Shown here: piece after piece, positions 26,089 to 33,245 of the stretch
Layout: each line of letters starts with the position of its first letter
How positions within the stretch are numbered: position 1 is the stretch's first letter
Assembly: GCA_020431825.1 (NCBI GenBank)
Contig: JAGQHN010000052.1
Coordinates: 1-33,283 of the forward strand
Length of the DNA: 33,283 bases
Direction: 5' to 3'
Source of the DNA: Trueperaceae bacterium
GTDB lineage: Bacteria > Deinococcota > Deinococci > Deinococcales > Trueperaceae
Notes under the pieces: model-generated
The model's input: the letters and a program-made list of their open reading frames with translations, nothing else
The model's database searches: none
What the model was told of the DNA's origin: nothing
Program-made: the position numbers and the translations under genes

Positions 26089-26841
26089 ATGATTCGTCCT
26101 TTAATTGCTGGTAATTGGAAAATGAACAAAGTCCCTACAGAAGCTGCCACATGGCTTGGCGATCTAAAAGAAAAACTCAAGCAAACAGATGCAGGTCACG
26201 CTGACATTTTGCTCTGTGTCCCTGCCACCCATTTGGGCGCTATGGTGGCTGCTCAAGGCTTTCTTGCCTTAGGTGGTCAGGACATGAGTCAGCATGAATC
26301 AGGCGCTTACACTGGCGAGATTTCGGCTGCTATGCTGAAAGACGCAGGCGCCAGCTATGTCATTGTTGGTCACTCTGAGCGCCGTGAATATCATAAAGAG
26401 GATGATGCTCTACTCAATGCCAAGGTTAAAAAAGCACTCGAGCATAACCTCATACCGATTCTCTGTGTTGGTGAAAGCGAAGCGCAGCGTGACGCAGGCA
26501 AGGCCAAAGATGTCGTGATTGCTCAGCTAAAGGCAGACCTCGAGGGTATTAGCTTCGCCAGCGCCGATGATCTGGTCATTGCCTATGAGCCCATCTGGGC
26601 CATTGGTACTGGTAAAACTGCCACTGCTGACGATGCCCAGGAAATGTGCGCCGCCATTCGCCAAACCCTGGCAGAGCTTTATCCTGACCAGGCCTCCAGG
26701 ATTCGCATTCTTTATGGTGGTAGCATGAAACCTTCCAACGCTCAGGAACTTCTTTCCAAAGCCGATATTAATGGCGGGCTTATTGGGGGAGCCAGCTTAA
26801 AAACGGATGATCTATTAGCACTGGTAGCGGCAGCCAAATGA
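26089..26841 (+). CDS. tpiA: Triose-phosphate isomerase
   Basis: TIM interconverts dihydroxyacetone phosphate and glyceraldehyde 3-phosphate in glycolysis and gluconeogenesis. The 250-aa protein has all catalytic residues: Asn9 and Lys11 in GNWKMNK, His95 in VGHSERR, Glu167 in YEPIWAIGTGKTA, and the phosphate-binding YGGSMKP and GGLIGGASL loops. ATG 26089 has a strong Shine-Dalgarno (GGAGG). The stop overlaps the next start as ATGA, so the M24 peptidase is translationally coupled. A -10-like TATTCT lies at 26061-26066. Confidence 0.98.
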   Translation: MIRPLIAGNWKMNKVPTEAATWLGDLKEKLKQTDAGHADILLCVPATHLGAMVAAQGFLALGGQDMSQHESGAYTGEISAAMLKDAGASYVIVGHSERREYHKEDDALLNAKVKKALEHNLIPILCVGESEAQRDAGKAKDVVIAQLKADLEGISFASADDLVIAYEPIWAIGTGKTATADDAQEMCAAIRQTLAELYPDQASRIRILYGGSMKPSNAQELLSKADINGGLIGGASLKTDDLLALVAAAK

Positions 26842-27884
26842 TTGATCTGGTTCGGGAAAAGTTGGCCAAAACAGGAGCAGACGCTCTCCTGATAACCCAA
26901 CCTGCCAATGTCAGATATTTAAGTGGCTTTGGCACGCCTGAAGATGGCCGGGTATTTGTAACCGAAGATCAGGCCCTTCTGATTACCGATGGACGCTACA
27001 TCGCTCAGGCAAAAGAACAGTCAAGCTTAGAGCAGGACATCGTTGCTATGGGTTCTCAGTGGCCCGCGCGGGTACTCGAGCTAGCCAAAGGCAAGACCCT
27101 GGCAGTTGAAGCAGATCACCTGACCCATGCCCAGTTTGACCTTTTTGCCAAAGACCTCAAACTTGTTCCAGTAGAAAGTTTTCTCACTGAGTTTCGCCTG
27201 ATCAAGCAGCCCCATGAAATTCAGCTGATCAGTGAAGCTGCCAAACTTACCGATGAAGCTTTTAGTCACATTTTAAACGTGATAAAGGTCGGGATGAAAG
27301 AAGTGGAAGTTGCCCTCGAGCTCGAGCGCTTTATGCGCACAGGTGGTGCTGATAGCGTGGCCTTCCCCATTACAGTAGCCAGTGGTTACCGCAGCTCTAT
27401 GCCTCACGGGACGGCCTCTGGCAAGGTGATTGAAGCTGGTGATCTGGTGACCCTTGATTTTGGCGCAAAAATTCAGGGGTACCACAGCGACATGACGCGC
27501 ACGCTGGCTATGGGCACCATTAGTGAAGATGAAGAAAAAATGTACGCCGCAGTGCTCGAGGCCCAGGAAACGGCTCTGGCAGCCATCGGTCCAGAAAAAG
27601 ACGGTAGAGAGATTGACCGTATCGCCCGGGACATTTTGGGCGAGCATGACCTGGATCAATACTTTAGCCATAGCCTCGGGCACGGTGTTGGAATGATGAT
27701 TCACGAAGAACCATGGCTTAGATCTAATATGTCTTACATTCTTAAAGCGGGCATGACCGCTACTATTGAACCAGGCGCTTATATTCCTGGTAAATATGGT
27801 GTCCGTATTGAAGATTTGCTGGTCATTACTTCAACTACGAAGCATGTGCTTTCAAGTAGTGACAAAAGTCTGATTCGTTTGTAA
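26838..27884 (+). CDS. M24 family Xaa-Pro peptidase
   Basis: A 348-aa two-domain protein. The N-terminal creatinase-like domain contains TQPANVRYLSGF and LLITDGRYIAQA; the C-terminal pita-bread domain has the full dinuclear metal set: Asp207 and Asp218 (DFGAKIQGYHSDMTRT), His282 (LGHGVGMMIHE), Glu311 (TIEPGAYIPG) and Glu325 (RIEDLLVIT). It should cleave an N-terminal residue before Pro (aminopeptidase P) or X-Pro dipeptides; the sequence alone does not choose between them. Coupled to tpiA by an ATGA overlap. It contains the only tandem CTCGAG pair seen (27315-27326). Confidence 0.95.
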   Translation: MIDLVREKLAKTGADALLITQPANVRYLSGFGTPEDGRVFVTEDQALLITDGRYIAQAKEQSSLEQDIVAMGSQWPARVLELAKGKTLAVEADHLTHAQFDLFAKDLKLVPVESFLTEFRLIKQPHEIQLISEAAKLTDEAFSHILNVIKVGMKEVEVALELERFMRTGGADSVAFPITVASGYRSSMPHGTASGKVIEAGDLVTLDFGAKIQGYHSDMTRTLAMGTISEDEEKMYAAVLEAQETALAAIGPEKDGREIDRIARDILGEHDLDQYFSHSLGHGVGMMIHEEPWLRSNMSYILKAGMTATIEPGAYIPGKYGVRIEDLLVITSTTKHVLSSSDKSLIRL

Positions 27885-27909
27885 GACGGCAAATGTCATA
27901 CTCCACTTT

Positions 27910-27959
27910 ACGGAGCAGCTGATGCACTCGTTCATCAGCGTTGATAATCATAGCTCCGT
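27910..27959 (+). promoter_or_regulatory. Nested hairpin structure upstream of the acidic lipoprotein
   Basis: An outer stem ACGGAGC (27910-27916) with GCTCCGT (27953-27959) encloses a perfect inner stem GCTGATG (27918-27924) with CATCAGC (27933-27939) over an 8-nt loop. It lies between the peptidase stop and the lipoprotein gene. There is no T-run, so it may be a leader structure of the lipoprotein mRNA or a processing site. Confidence 0.5.
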
Positions 27960-27995
27960 TAGTTCGATTGTTTATGGTGACGCGGGAGGTACATC

Positions 27996-29363
27996 ATGAT
28001 ACGTAAATGGTTCGTCGTTTTACTTGTTTTGGCTTTTTTAACCTCATGCACTGGGGGTACCAGGACGCTTACTGAGGAGCGTGACGCGCTGCAAACGCAA
28101 GTCTCATCCTTAGAAACCCAGGTAGAAGAGCTACAGTCTCAAATCAATTCCTTTGCCAGCGAACGAGAAAGTTTACTCGAGTCCTCAGCCCAACTCGAGT
28201 CAGATCTTAAAAGCGTAACAGCAGAAAGAGACAGTCTGATGGCTGAACTCGAGTCCTCAGCATCGGCTGATACTACAGCAGAAGCCAGTAGTGAACCTGC
28301 GACTGAGACAAGCAGTGATGAGACAAACAGTGAAAGTGCAGCAGCCACGGACAGCTCTACCGATATTACGGAAAGCGCAGATTCTGCATCTGAAACCCCA
28401 AATGCTGATGAAAGCACATCAGCAAGCAGTTCTGAAGCAACGCCAGCCGAAACCGTGACCGAAGATACACAGGCTACAAGCGAGCAAAGCGATGAAGCTA
28501 GTAGCACAGAGACTATGACGGAATCAGACACGGAAGCTGTAAACGAGGCAACCAGTGAAACAGAAAGTAGCACTGACGCAAGCTCAGAACAAAACAGCGA
28601 GGCAGCCAGCACCGAAACAGATGCGAGCACCGAAACAACAACAGATATTTTTCAATCTTCCGCTCTTCTTGCCCTTATTCCTCGTGGCGACACCATTACT
28701 TCCGTAAGTCGGTCCGGAAACAATTGCTCTATCATTTCGGAGACCGTTGGCGGCGTCTTTACTCAAACCAATGTTGCTTGCGACAAACTTCCCGAAGACG
28801 TTCTGGCAAGTTTTACGGGCCAGAATGCCAGTGACTCTAGCACCAGCGAAGAAGCTGAAACCCAGAATGAAAGTGCTTCAGAAGAAAGCATGACCAACGA
28901 GTCAGAAACTGAAACTCATGAGGCCTCGAGTGAAGAGACTAACGCCAGCAGTGAAACCACGGAAGCAATGTCTGCTGAATCTGACTCAGCAGTAGCCGAA
29001 GAACCAGCAACCGAAGAAACAACCGAAGAAAACGCTGCTATGACTGAAGAAAGCCCTTCAGAAACTACGGACGCAGCAACTACCGAAGCAAGTCAAGATG
29101 CCGGCACGGAAGAGACAAGTAGTGAAGCAGTCGCAGAAGAAGCCACCAGTGAAAATGCTTCAAGCGAAGAAACTACCCCCGAAGAAACTACAGGTGGAGC
29201 TACCGCTGCCAGTGAAAGCAGTACAGCGCCGGTCGAGGGAGAAGCAGTTCTCAATCTGACGATTCGTGCTGAAGGTGAAACCTGTTACTTAAGTAGCGAA
29301 GGCGAAGAAATTTCTATGCCCTGTAACATGCTGCCTGCAGCGCTTATTCCTGCAACTGAATAA
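27996..29363 (+). CDS. Acidic Ser/Thr/Glu-rich lipoprotein with duplicated Cys module
   Basis: Not a recognised family. The 455-aa protein starts with a lipoprotein signal peptide whose lipobox is LTSC, making Cys18 the lipidated residue. A coiled coil covers about 24-88. Two long low-complexity linkers of Ser, Thr, Glu and Ala (about 89-216 and 275-412) carry strong negative charge. They are followed by two short similar modules: Cys244-Cys262 and Cys430-Cys443, each with a Cys-x-(Ile/Leu)-x-Ser-Glu start and a Cys-(Asp/Asn)-x-Leu-Pro end. The Cys pairs could form disulfides outside the cytoplasm. GGGAGG precedes ATG 27996. argB follows but has its own promoter. Confidence 0.75.
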   Translation: MIRKWFVVLLVLAFLTSCTGGTRTLTEERDALQTQVSSLETQVEELQSQINSFASERESLLESSAQLESDLKSVTAERDSLMAELESSASADTTAEASSEPATETSSDETNSESAAATDSSTDITESADSASETPNADESTSASSSEATPAETVTEDTQATSEQSDEASSTETMTESDTEAVNEATSETESSTDASSEQNSEAASTETDASTETTTDIFQSSALLALIPRGDTITSVSRSGNNCSIISETVGGVFTQTNVACDKLPEDVLASFTGQNASDSSTSEEAETQNESASEESMTNESETETHEASSEETNASSETTEAMSAESDSAVAEEPATEETTEENAAMTEESPSETTDAATTEASQDAGTEETSSEAVAEEATSENASSEETTPEETTGGATAASESSTAPVEGEAVLNLTIRAEGETCYLSSEGEEISMPCNMLPAALIPATE

Positions 29364-29365
29364 AG

Positions 29366-29371
29366 TAAACT
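29366..29371 (+). promoter_or_regulatory. Leaderless -10 box of argB
   Basis: TAAACT lies 6 nt before the GTG start at 29378, with no Shine-Dalgarno. Confidence 0.6.
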
Positions 29372-29377
29372 AGCCAC

Positions 29378-30133
29378 GTGGCTATCATTATAAAATACGG
29401 TGGCAACGCCATGACCGACCCGCAAACGCGTCTGGGCATGGCAAAAGCCATCGCAAACTTAAAAGACCAATCTCCCATCGTCGTTCATGGCGGTGGGCCT
29501 TTTATTCAAGAAGCGCTTGATAAGGCAGGGCTCGAGCACCGTTTTATTAATGGTCTTAGAGTTACCACTGCTGAGAGCTTACCCGTCATAGAACAAGTCC
29601 TGACCCTGCTAGGCAAAAACCTTGCCCAGGAAATTGGTAACGCTATTGGCCTGACCGGCAGGGACGCTGCGGTGGTCACAGCAACACTCAAGGATGACAG
29701 CCTTGGTTACGTGGGTAGTGTAAATTCGGTTAATACCCATCTGCTCGAGGCACTCCTAAAGGCGCAAATAACTCCGGTGATTGCCTGTGTTGCCGCCAAT
29801 GAAGAAAAGTCTGGGGTTTTAAATGTGAATGCAGATGAAGTTGCCGGGGCAATTGCCGCGGCTATGGGCCTTGGGACCGTTTTTCTCACCAATGTGGCAG
29901 GGGTTCTTGATGATCCCAGTAAACCTGAGAGTTTGCAAACCGAATTAAGCCGAGCAGACATAGATGCGCGCATTGCTGATGGACGCATCTCAGGTGGCAT
30001 GATACCCAAGGTTCAGTCCGCTCTGGATGCCCTTGATCAGGGAGCGCCCTATGCCATCATTGCCGATGGCCGCTTTCCTGATTTACTTAGCGCAGCCATA
30101 AGTGGCAAAGCGGGTACTCGAGTCACCCAGTAA
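29378..30133 (+). CDS. argB: Acetylglutamate kinase
   Basis: ArgB phosphorylates N-acetyl-L-glutamate in arginine synthesis. The 251-aa protein has IIIKYGGNAM, VVHGGGPFI, GLRVTT, LTGRDAAVV, NVNADEVAGAIAAAM, FLTNVAGVLDD, GGMIPKVQSAL and a C-terminal GTRVTQ. Because this lineage uses the related LysZ kinase (on a carrier protein) in lysine synthesis, that was considered, but the glycine-rich and GLRVT motifs fit ArgB better. No other arginine genes are nearby. GTG start is supported by a leaderless -10 box. The next gene follows after 5 nt. Confidence 0.9.
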   Translation: MAIIIKYGGNAMTDPQTRLGMAKAIANLKDQSPIVVHGGGPFIQEALDKAGLEHRFINGLRVTTAESLPVIEQVLTLLGKNLAQEIGNAIGLTGRDAAVVTATLKDDSLGYVGSVNSVNTHLLEALLKAQITPVIACVAANEEKSGVLNVNADEVAGAIAAAMGLGTVFLTNVAGVLDDPSKPESLQTELSRADIDARIADGRISGGMIPKVQSALDALDQGAPYAIIADGRFPDLLSAAISGKAGTRVTQ

Positions 30134-30138
30134 TTAGC

Positions 30139-30498
30139 ATGCAAACCTTAGCTGAACTCAGAGCCTACTGCCAAACCAAACCCTCGAGCCAGGAGGATAT
30201 GCCGTTTGGTCCTGAGGTGCTAACCTTTAAGGTTGGCGGAAAAATGTACGCCTTGTGCCAGCTCACAGAAAACCCCTTAAGAATCAATTTGAAATGCGAG
30301 CCTGAACTTGCTGAACTTTTAAGGGCAAAGCATCCTGCCATACTGCCTGGCTACCACATGAATAAACGCCACTGGAATACCCTGATTTTAGATGGCAGTC
30401 TGACTCATACCACCCTTACTGAACTCATTGATCTCTCTTATGAGCTTGTGCTTGCTAAGCTGAGCAAACAGGAGCGCAACTCATTACAGGCAAACTGA
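30139..30498 (+). CDS. MmcQ/YjbR family protein
   Basis: A 119-aa protein with the family features: N-terminal LAELRAYCQTKPSSQEDMPFG, a central KVGGKMYALC, NLKCEPELAELLR, and the hallmark MNKRHWNTLIL followed by ELIDLSYELVLAKLS. The fold resembles a CyaY/PhnB-like or DNA-binding-like domain and the function is unknown. It starts 5 nt after argB and is probably co-transcribed with it. Confidence 0.9.
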   Translation: MQTLAELRAYCQTKPSSQEDMPFGPEVLTFKVGGKMYALCQLTENPLRINLKCEPELAELLRAKHPAILPGYHMNKRHWNTLILDGSLTHTTLTELIDLSYELVLAKLSKQERNSLQAN

Positions 30499-30610
30499 GT
30501 TACCTCACTAAAATTGACTTCAGTTTCCTTTTACCCTGTGAAGATTTGCAGGACATCACTGTCATGGCTATGGCCTTTGGCTTAGACTAAGCTAGAGAGA
30601 TTGGGTAAAA

Positions 30611-32212
30611 ATGAAACGACAACAAAAACTCTTGTTATTTTGGCTGGCGCTTAGCATGCTTCTTTTGCCCCTAAGTTCTTGCTTTAAACCCTCAGGTGAT
30701 AACAATAATGGTGTTGATGGCAAGGGGTTGGATAGCTCTGTACTTATTCTTTATGATGACAAAGCTCCTAGCCTCGAACTAAGGCGTTCGGCACAGCTGG
30801 CCCTGGGCGACTGGGACAAGTTCCCCTACAAGGATGCTGGTCTGGTTTATGCTCAGATGCTGGCAAATCTGCTTGGCGGCTTTGAAGGGCTCGAGTACCA
30901 CATAAAAGGTATGTCTGAGTACCGCAGCGGCGAAGCCCTCAAGTACAAACGCAGCTTTTACCTGGGAAGCACACAAAATGCCCCCATCCCCGAATCTTTT
31001 CAAAAAGATGTTCTGTCTGGTGCGCCCGTCACCTGGATAGGCTATAACTTTGAGGTACTAGATCAAACTGCTGCCTTTCAAACGCTGGGGGCAAGCTACG
31101 CCACAGTCTATGAAAACTATCAGCAAGATTTTCGTACTGGCTTTAGTCATATCCTCTACAAAGGCTATCTTTATCCCAAATTTCAGGCTGCCAGAGAACT
31201 GATAGGCGTAAGCCTGAATGATGCCGATGTGTGGGCCTGGGCCTATACCGAACAGGGAGAAAAAAGTCCTTATATCTTAAAGAAGGACAAGTTCTGGTAT
31301 GTAGCAGACATTCCCTTTACCTTTATTACCGAACGTGACCGCTATCTGGTTTTTGCCGACTTGCTCTGGGATATGCTGGGACTTTCTGCAAGCTGTGCAC
31401 CCCAAGCTCTCTTACGGTTTGAAGACATTCGGCCTTTTGATGAAACTGAAGACCTGAATCGGGTTTTTTCACTGGTAAAGGAGCGAGGTATTTACTTTAG
31501 CCTTGCGACTGTACCTGTTTATGTCAATATTACCAATGGAGCTTATCTGAACTGGTCAGATAACCCCAGCGCTATCTCCCTAATCAAGGACTATCAGGCA
31601 GATGGTTGGGCTTTTATCTTTCAGCACGGGACGACCCATCATACCGACAACATGTATAACCTGGAGGGTATTTCTGGCGCAGACTGGGAGTTCTGGGACG
31701 CTGCCAAATATGGACCTCTTGAAAAGATGAATCCTGCCTTAGCGCTAAAACGCGTCCTTGTTGGTAAGCAACTGCTTTATGATGCAGGTCTTAACCCCAT
31801 TGGCTGGATAACACCTCACTACGCTGCCCCAGGCGACTATTTGCTCGAGTTTAATAAAGCCTACGAGCTTTACTTTGAGCGCCGCTTTGTCGAATCGGGA
31901 TTACTACGCACCACGCAGTTTTTTCCTTACCCGGTCAAAGATACGCTTGGAGCTTCTATCTTGCCTGAAAATGCCAACTATGTTTCAGAGGCAAATACCT
32001 TAAAGGACATCCTCGAGACCGCAAAAGTCAACCGTGTACTGCACTGTCCTTACTTAGGGGTATTTATGCATCCTTATATCTTTAATCCCGAGTATCAGGG
32101 AGCCGATAAGGTCAGCCTCGAGCAACTCAACTCATTCCTTGACGAACTGCAAGCTTTGGGCTATGAGTTTGTCCGCCCAACCGATGTGCGGCGCTTTAAC
32201 TATCGCAACTAA
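30611..32212 (+). CDS. DUF2334 polysaccharide-deacetylase-like lipoprotein
   Basis: The 533-aa protein has a lipoprotein signal with Cys24 in LSSC. The C-terminal half resembles DUF2334: LLRFEDIRPFDE (metal-binding-like acidic pair), the FSLATVPVYVN strand, FQHGTTHHT (His cluster), and PHYAAPGDYL. DUF2334 belongs to the NodB/polysaccharide-deacetylase superfamily; enzymatic function here is unproven. The N-terminal region to about residue 240 is less clear and may be a ligand- or cofactor-binding domain. A TAGACT (30583-30588) upstream could be the -10 of a short-leader transcript. It is separated by 112 nt from the argB-mmcQ pair. Confidence 0.8.
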   Translation: MKRQQKLLLFWLALSMLLLPLSSCFKPSGDNNNGVDGKGLDSSVLILYDDKAPSLELRRSAQLALGDWDKFPYKDAGLVYAQMLANLLGGFEGLEYHIKGMSEYRSGEALKYKRSFYLGSTQNAPIPESFQKDVLSGAPVTWIGYNFEVLDQTAAFQTLGASYATVYENYQQDFRTGFSHILYKGYLYPKFQAARELIGVSLNDADVWAWAYTEQGEKSPYILKKDKFWYVADIPFTFITERDRYLVFADLLWDMLGLSASCAPQALLRFEDIRPFDETEDLNRVFSLVKERGIYFSLATVPVYVNITNGAYLNWSDNPSAISLIKDYQADGWAFIFQHGTTHHTDNMYNLEGISGADWEFWDAAKYGPLEKMNPALALKRVLVGKQLLYDAGLNPIGWITPHYAAPGDYLLEFNKAYELYFERRFVESGLLRTTQFFPYPVKDTLGASILPENANYVSEANTLKDILETAKVNRVLHCPYLGVFMHPYIFNPEYQGADKVSLEQLNSFLDELQALGYEFVRPTDVRRFNYRN

Positions 32213-32260
32213 AGTCTCTGCTTTCGTAAGTCACTCGCTGTTTTTTCCTGGCTGTTTTCG

Positions 32261-32266
32261 TAAACT
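32261..32266 (+). promoter_or_regulatory. Leaderless -10 box of mqnD
   Basis: TAAACT lies exactly 6 nt before ATG 32273. The TTG at 32267 immediately abuts the box, so translation from there is unlikely. Confidence 0.65.
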
Positions 32267-32272
32267 TTGAAC

Positions 32273-33100
32273 ATGAAACTCTCGCTTGGTTACTCTCCCT
32301 GTCCAAATGACACGTTTATTTTTTACGCGCTGGCCCATCATAAACTTGCGCCCGAACTGCACTTTGAAGTTGAACTCGAGGATGTTGAGGGCTTAAACCA
32401 ATGGGCAAAATCTGGCAAACTGGATGTCAGCAAAATTAGCTACCACGCGTATTTTCACCTGACGGAAGACTACGTCATGCTCGACGCAGGCGGAGCCCTT
32501 GGCAATGGGGTGGGCCCGCTTATCGTCACCAAGGAAAAGCTAAACTCTCTCTCGGGTAAGCGCGTTGCTATCCCAGGAGGCTTAACAACAGCCAACCTGC
32601 TGCTGCGCCTTTCGCAACCAGACGACATCATCATTGAAACCCTTCGCTATGACAAGATTATGCCTGCCGTAGCTGCCGGAGAGATTGACGCCGGACTCAT
32701 CATTCATGAGTCGCGCTTTACTTATCCAGACTATGGCCTGAAGAAATATCTTGACGTAGGAGAATGGTGGGAAGAAAGCACCGGACAGCTTTTACCCCTT
32801 GGTGGCATTATGGCCAAGAGAAGCCTGGGAAAACCCCTCTTAGACCAGATTAACGATGCACTCAAAGCAAGTCTGGATTACAGCTATGAGAACCGTGCCG
32901 AAGCACAACCTTATATCGCGGCTCACTCGCAAGAAATGAGCGAAGACGTTATGCAAAAACACATTGACCTTTATGTCAATACCTATTCTTATGACCTCGG
33001 AGAAAAGGGCAAAGCAGCAGTTAGAGCACTCTATGAGCATGGAAGGGCTCGAGGCTTCTTACCTGAAATCAAAAAAGGATTATTTCTCGAGGAAATCTAG
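32273..33100 (+). CDS. mqnD: 1,4-dihydroxy-6-naphthoate synthase
   Basis: MqnD converts cyclic dehypoxanthinylfutalosine to 1,4-dihydroxy-6-naphthoate in the futalosine route to menaquinone. The 275-aa protein starts MKLSLGYSPCPNDTFIFYAL and has the substrate-binding GGALGNGVGP and GLTTANLLLRL segments. The His in IIHESRFTY falls at residue 145 when counted from ATG 32273, the position I recall for the catalytic base of the Thermus enzyme. That agreement and the leaderless promoter support this start over the TTG two codons upstream. The gene implies a futalosine-type menaquinone pathway, consistent with Deinococcota. Confidence 0.94.
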   Translation: MKLSLGYSPCPNDTFIFYALAHHKLAPELHFEVELEDVEGLNQWAKSGKLDVSKISYHAYFHLTEDYVMLDAGGALGNGVGPLIVTKEKLNSLSGKRVAIPGGLTTANLLLRLSQPDDIIIETLRYDKIMPAVAAGEIDAGLIIHESRFTYPDYGLKKYLDVGEWWEESTGQLLPLGGIMAKRSLGKPLLDQINDALKASLDYSYENRAEAQPYIAAHSQEMSEDVMQKHIDLYVNTYSYDLGEKGKAAVRALYEHGRARGFLPEIKKGLFLEEI

Positions 33101-33205
33101 CTTCATATTCTTTGCAGCAATACCAAACAAAACCAGGTGATTACCAAGCGTGGTCGTTTCACGTCTTCCAATAATAAGAACGGTAAATTCACGACCATAG
33201 CGCAT
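33080..33205 (-). pseudogene. Possible small gene remnant, 41 codons
   Basis: On the minus strand a frame of 41 codons from ATG 33205 reads MRYGREFTVLIIGRRETT (start only), then TLGNHLVLFG. The end pattern ETTTLGNHLVLFG is loosely like the GxExTT-x-GxHxLLLG region of PHP-domain proteins. A stop codon lies immediately upstream in frame, and the frame runs 21 nt into mqnD. It could be a decayed fragment or chance. Confidence 0.2.
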
Positions 33206-33214
33206 TATTCTAAA

Positions 33215-33245
33215 AAATCACAGCCTTCTACAAAAGCTGTGATTT
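33215..33245. terminator. Bidirectional terminator after mqnD
   Basis: AAATCACAGC (33215-33224) pairs with GCTGTGATTT (33236-33245) over an 11-nt loop, with A-rich and T-rich flanks on both sides. It can terminate mqnD on the plus strand, though about 115 nt after its stop, and any minus-strand gene entering from the right. Confidence 0.75.

Larger units (their letters stand above)
421..33091. repeat. Highly iterated palindrome CTCGAG, about 83 copies
   Basis: Hand counting finds about 83 CTCGAG sites from 421 to 33086, about one per 400 nt; about 8 are expected in balanced sequence. Forty-nine lie in plus-strand genes: 35 as in-frame Leu-Glu (CTC GAG), 11 with Ser in the third frame, 3 with Arg. 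Thirty lie in minus-strand genes (ten in the c-di-GMP gene, six in the APH-fold kinase). Only four are intergenic (5858, 23455, 23658, 23721). The longest gap is about 1.6 kb (24823-26437). Near matches CTCGAA, CTCGAC and CTCGAT total about ten, so the whole palindrome is favoured, not merely CTCGA. Confidence 0.85.

Noticed and set aside
27273-27704. Minus-strand open frame of 143 codons inside the M24 peptidase gene
   Set aside because: Shadow of a gene with a complete set of catalytic residues.
28139-28630. Minus-strand open frame of 163 codons inside the lipoprotein gene
   Set aside because: Arises from the Ser/Glu/Ala low-complexity codons read backwards; the plus-strand frame has a lipobox and a Shine-Dalgarno.
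29378-30133. Annotation as LysZ ([LysW]-aminoadipate kinase)
   Set aside because: Motifs such as GLRVTT and the VHGGGP region fit ArgB better than the Thermus LysZ sequence as recalled.
421-33091. CTCGAG as remains of cloning or assembly with XhoI
   Set aside because: Sites are inside conserved codons of intact genes at about 400-nt spacing and not at junctions of unrelated fragments.
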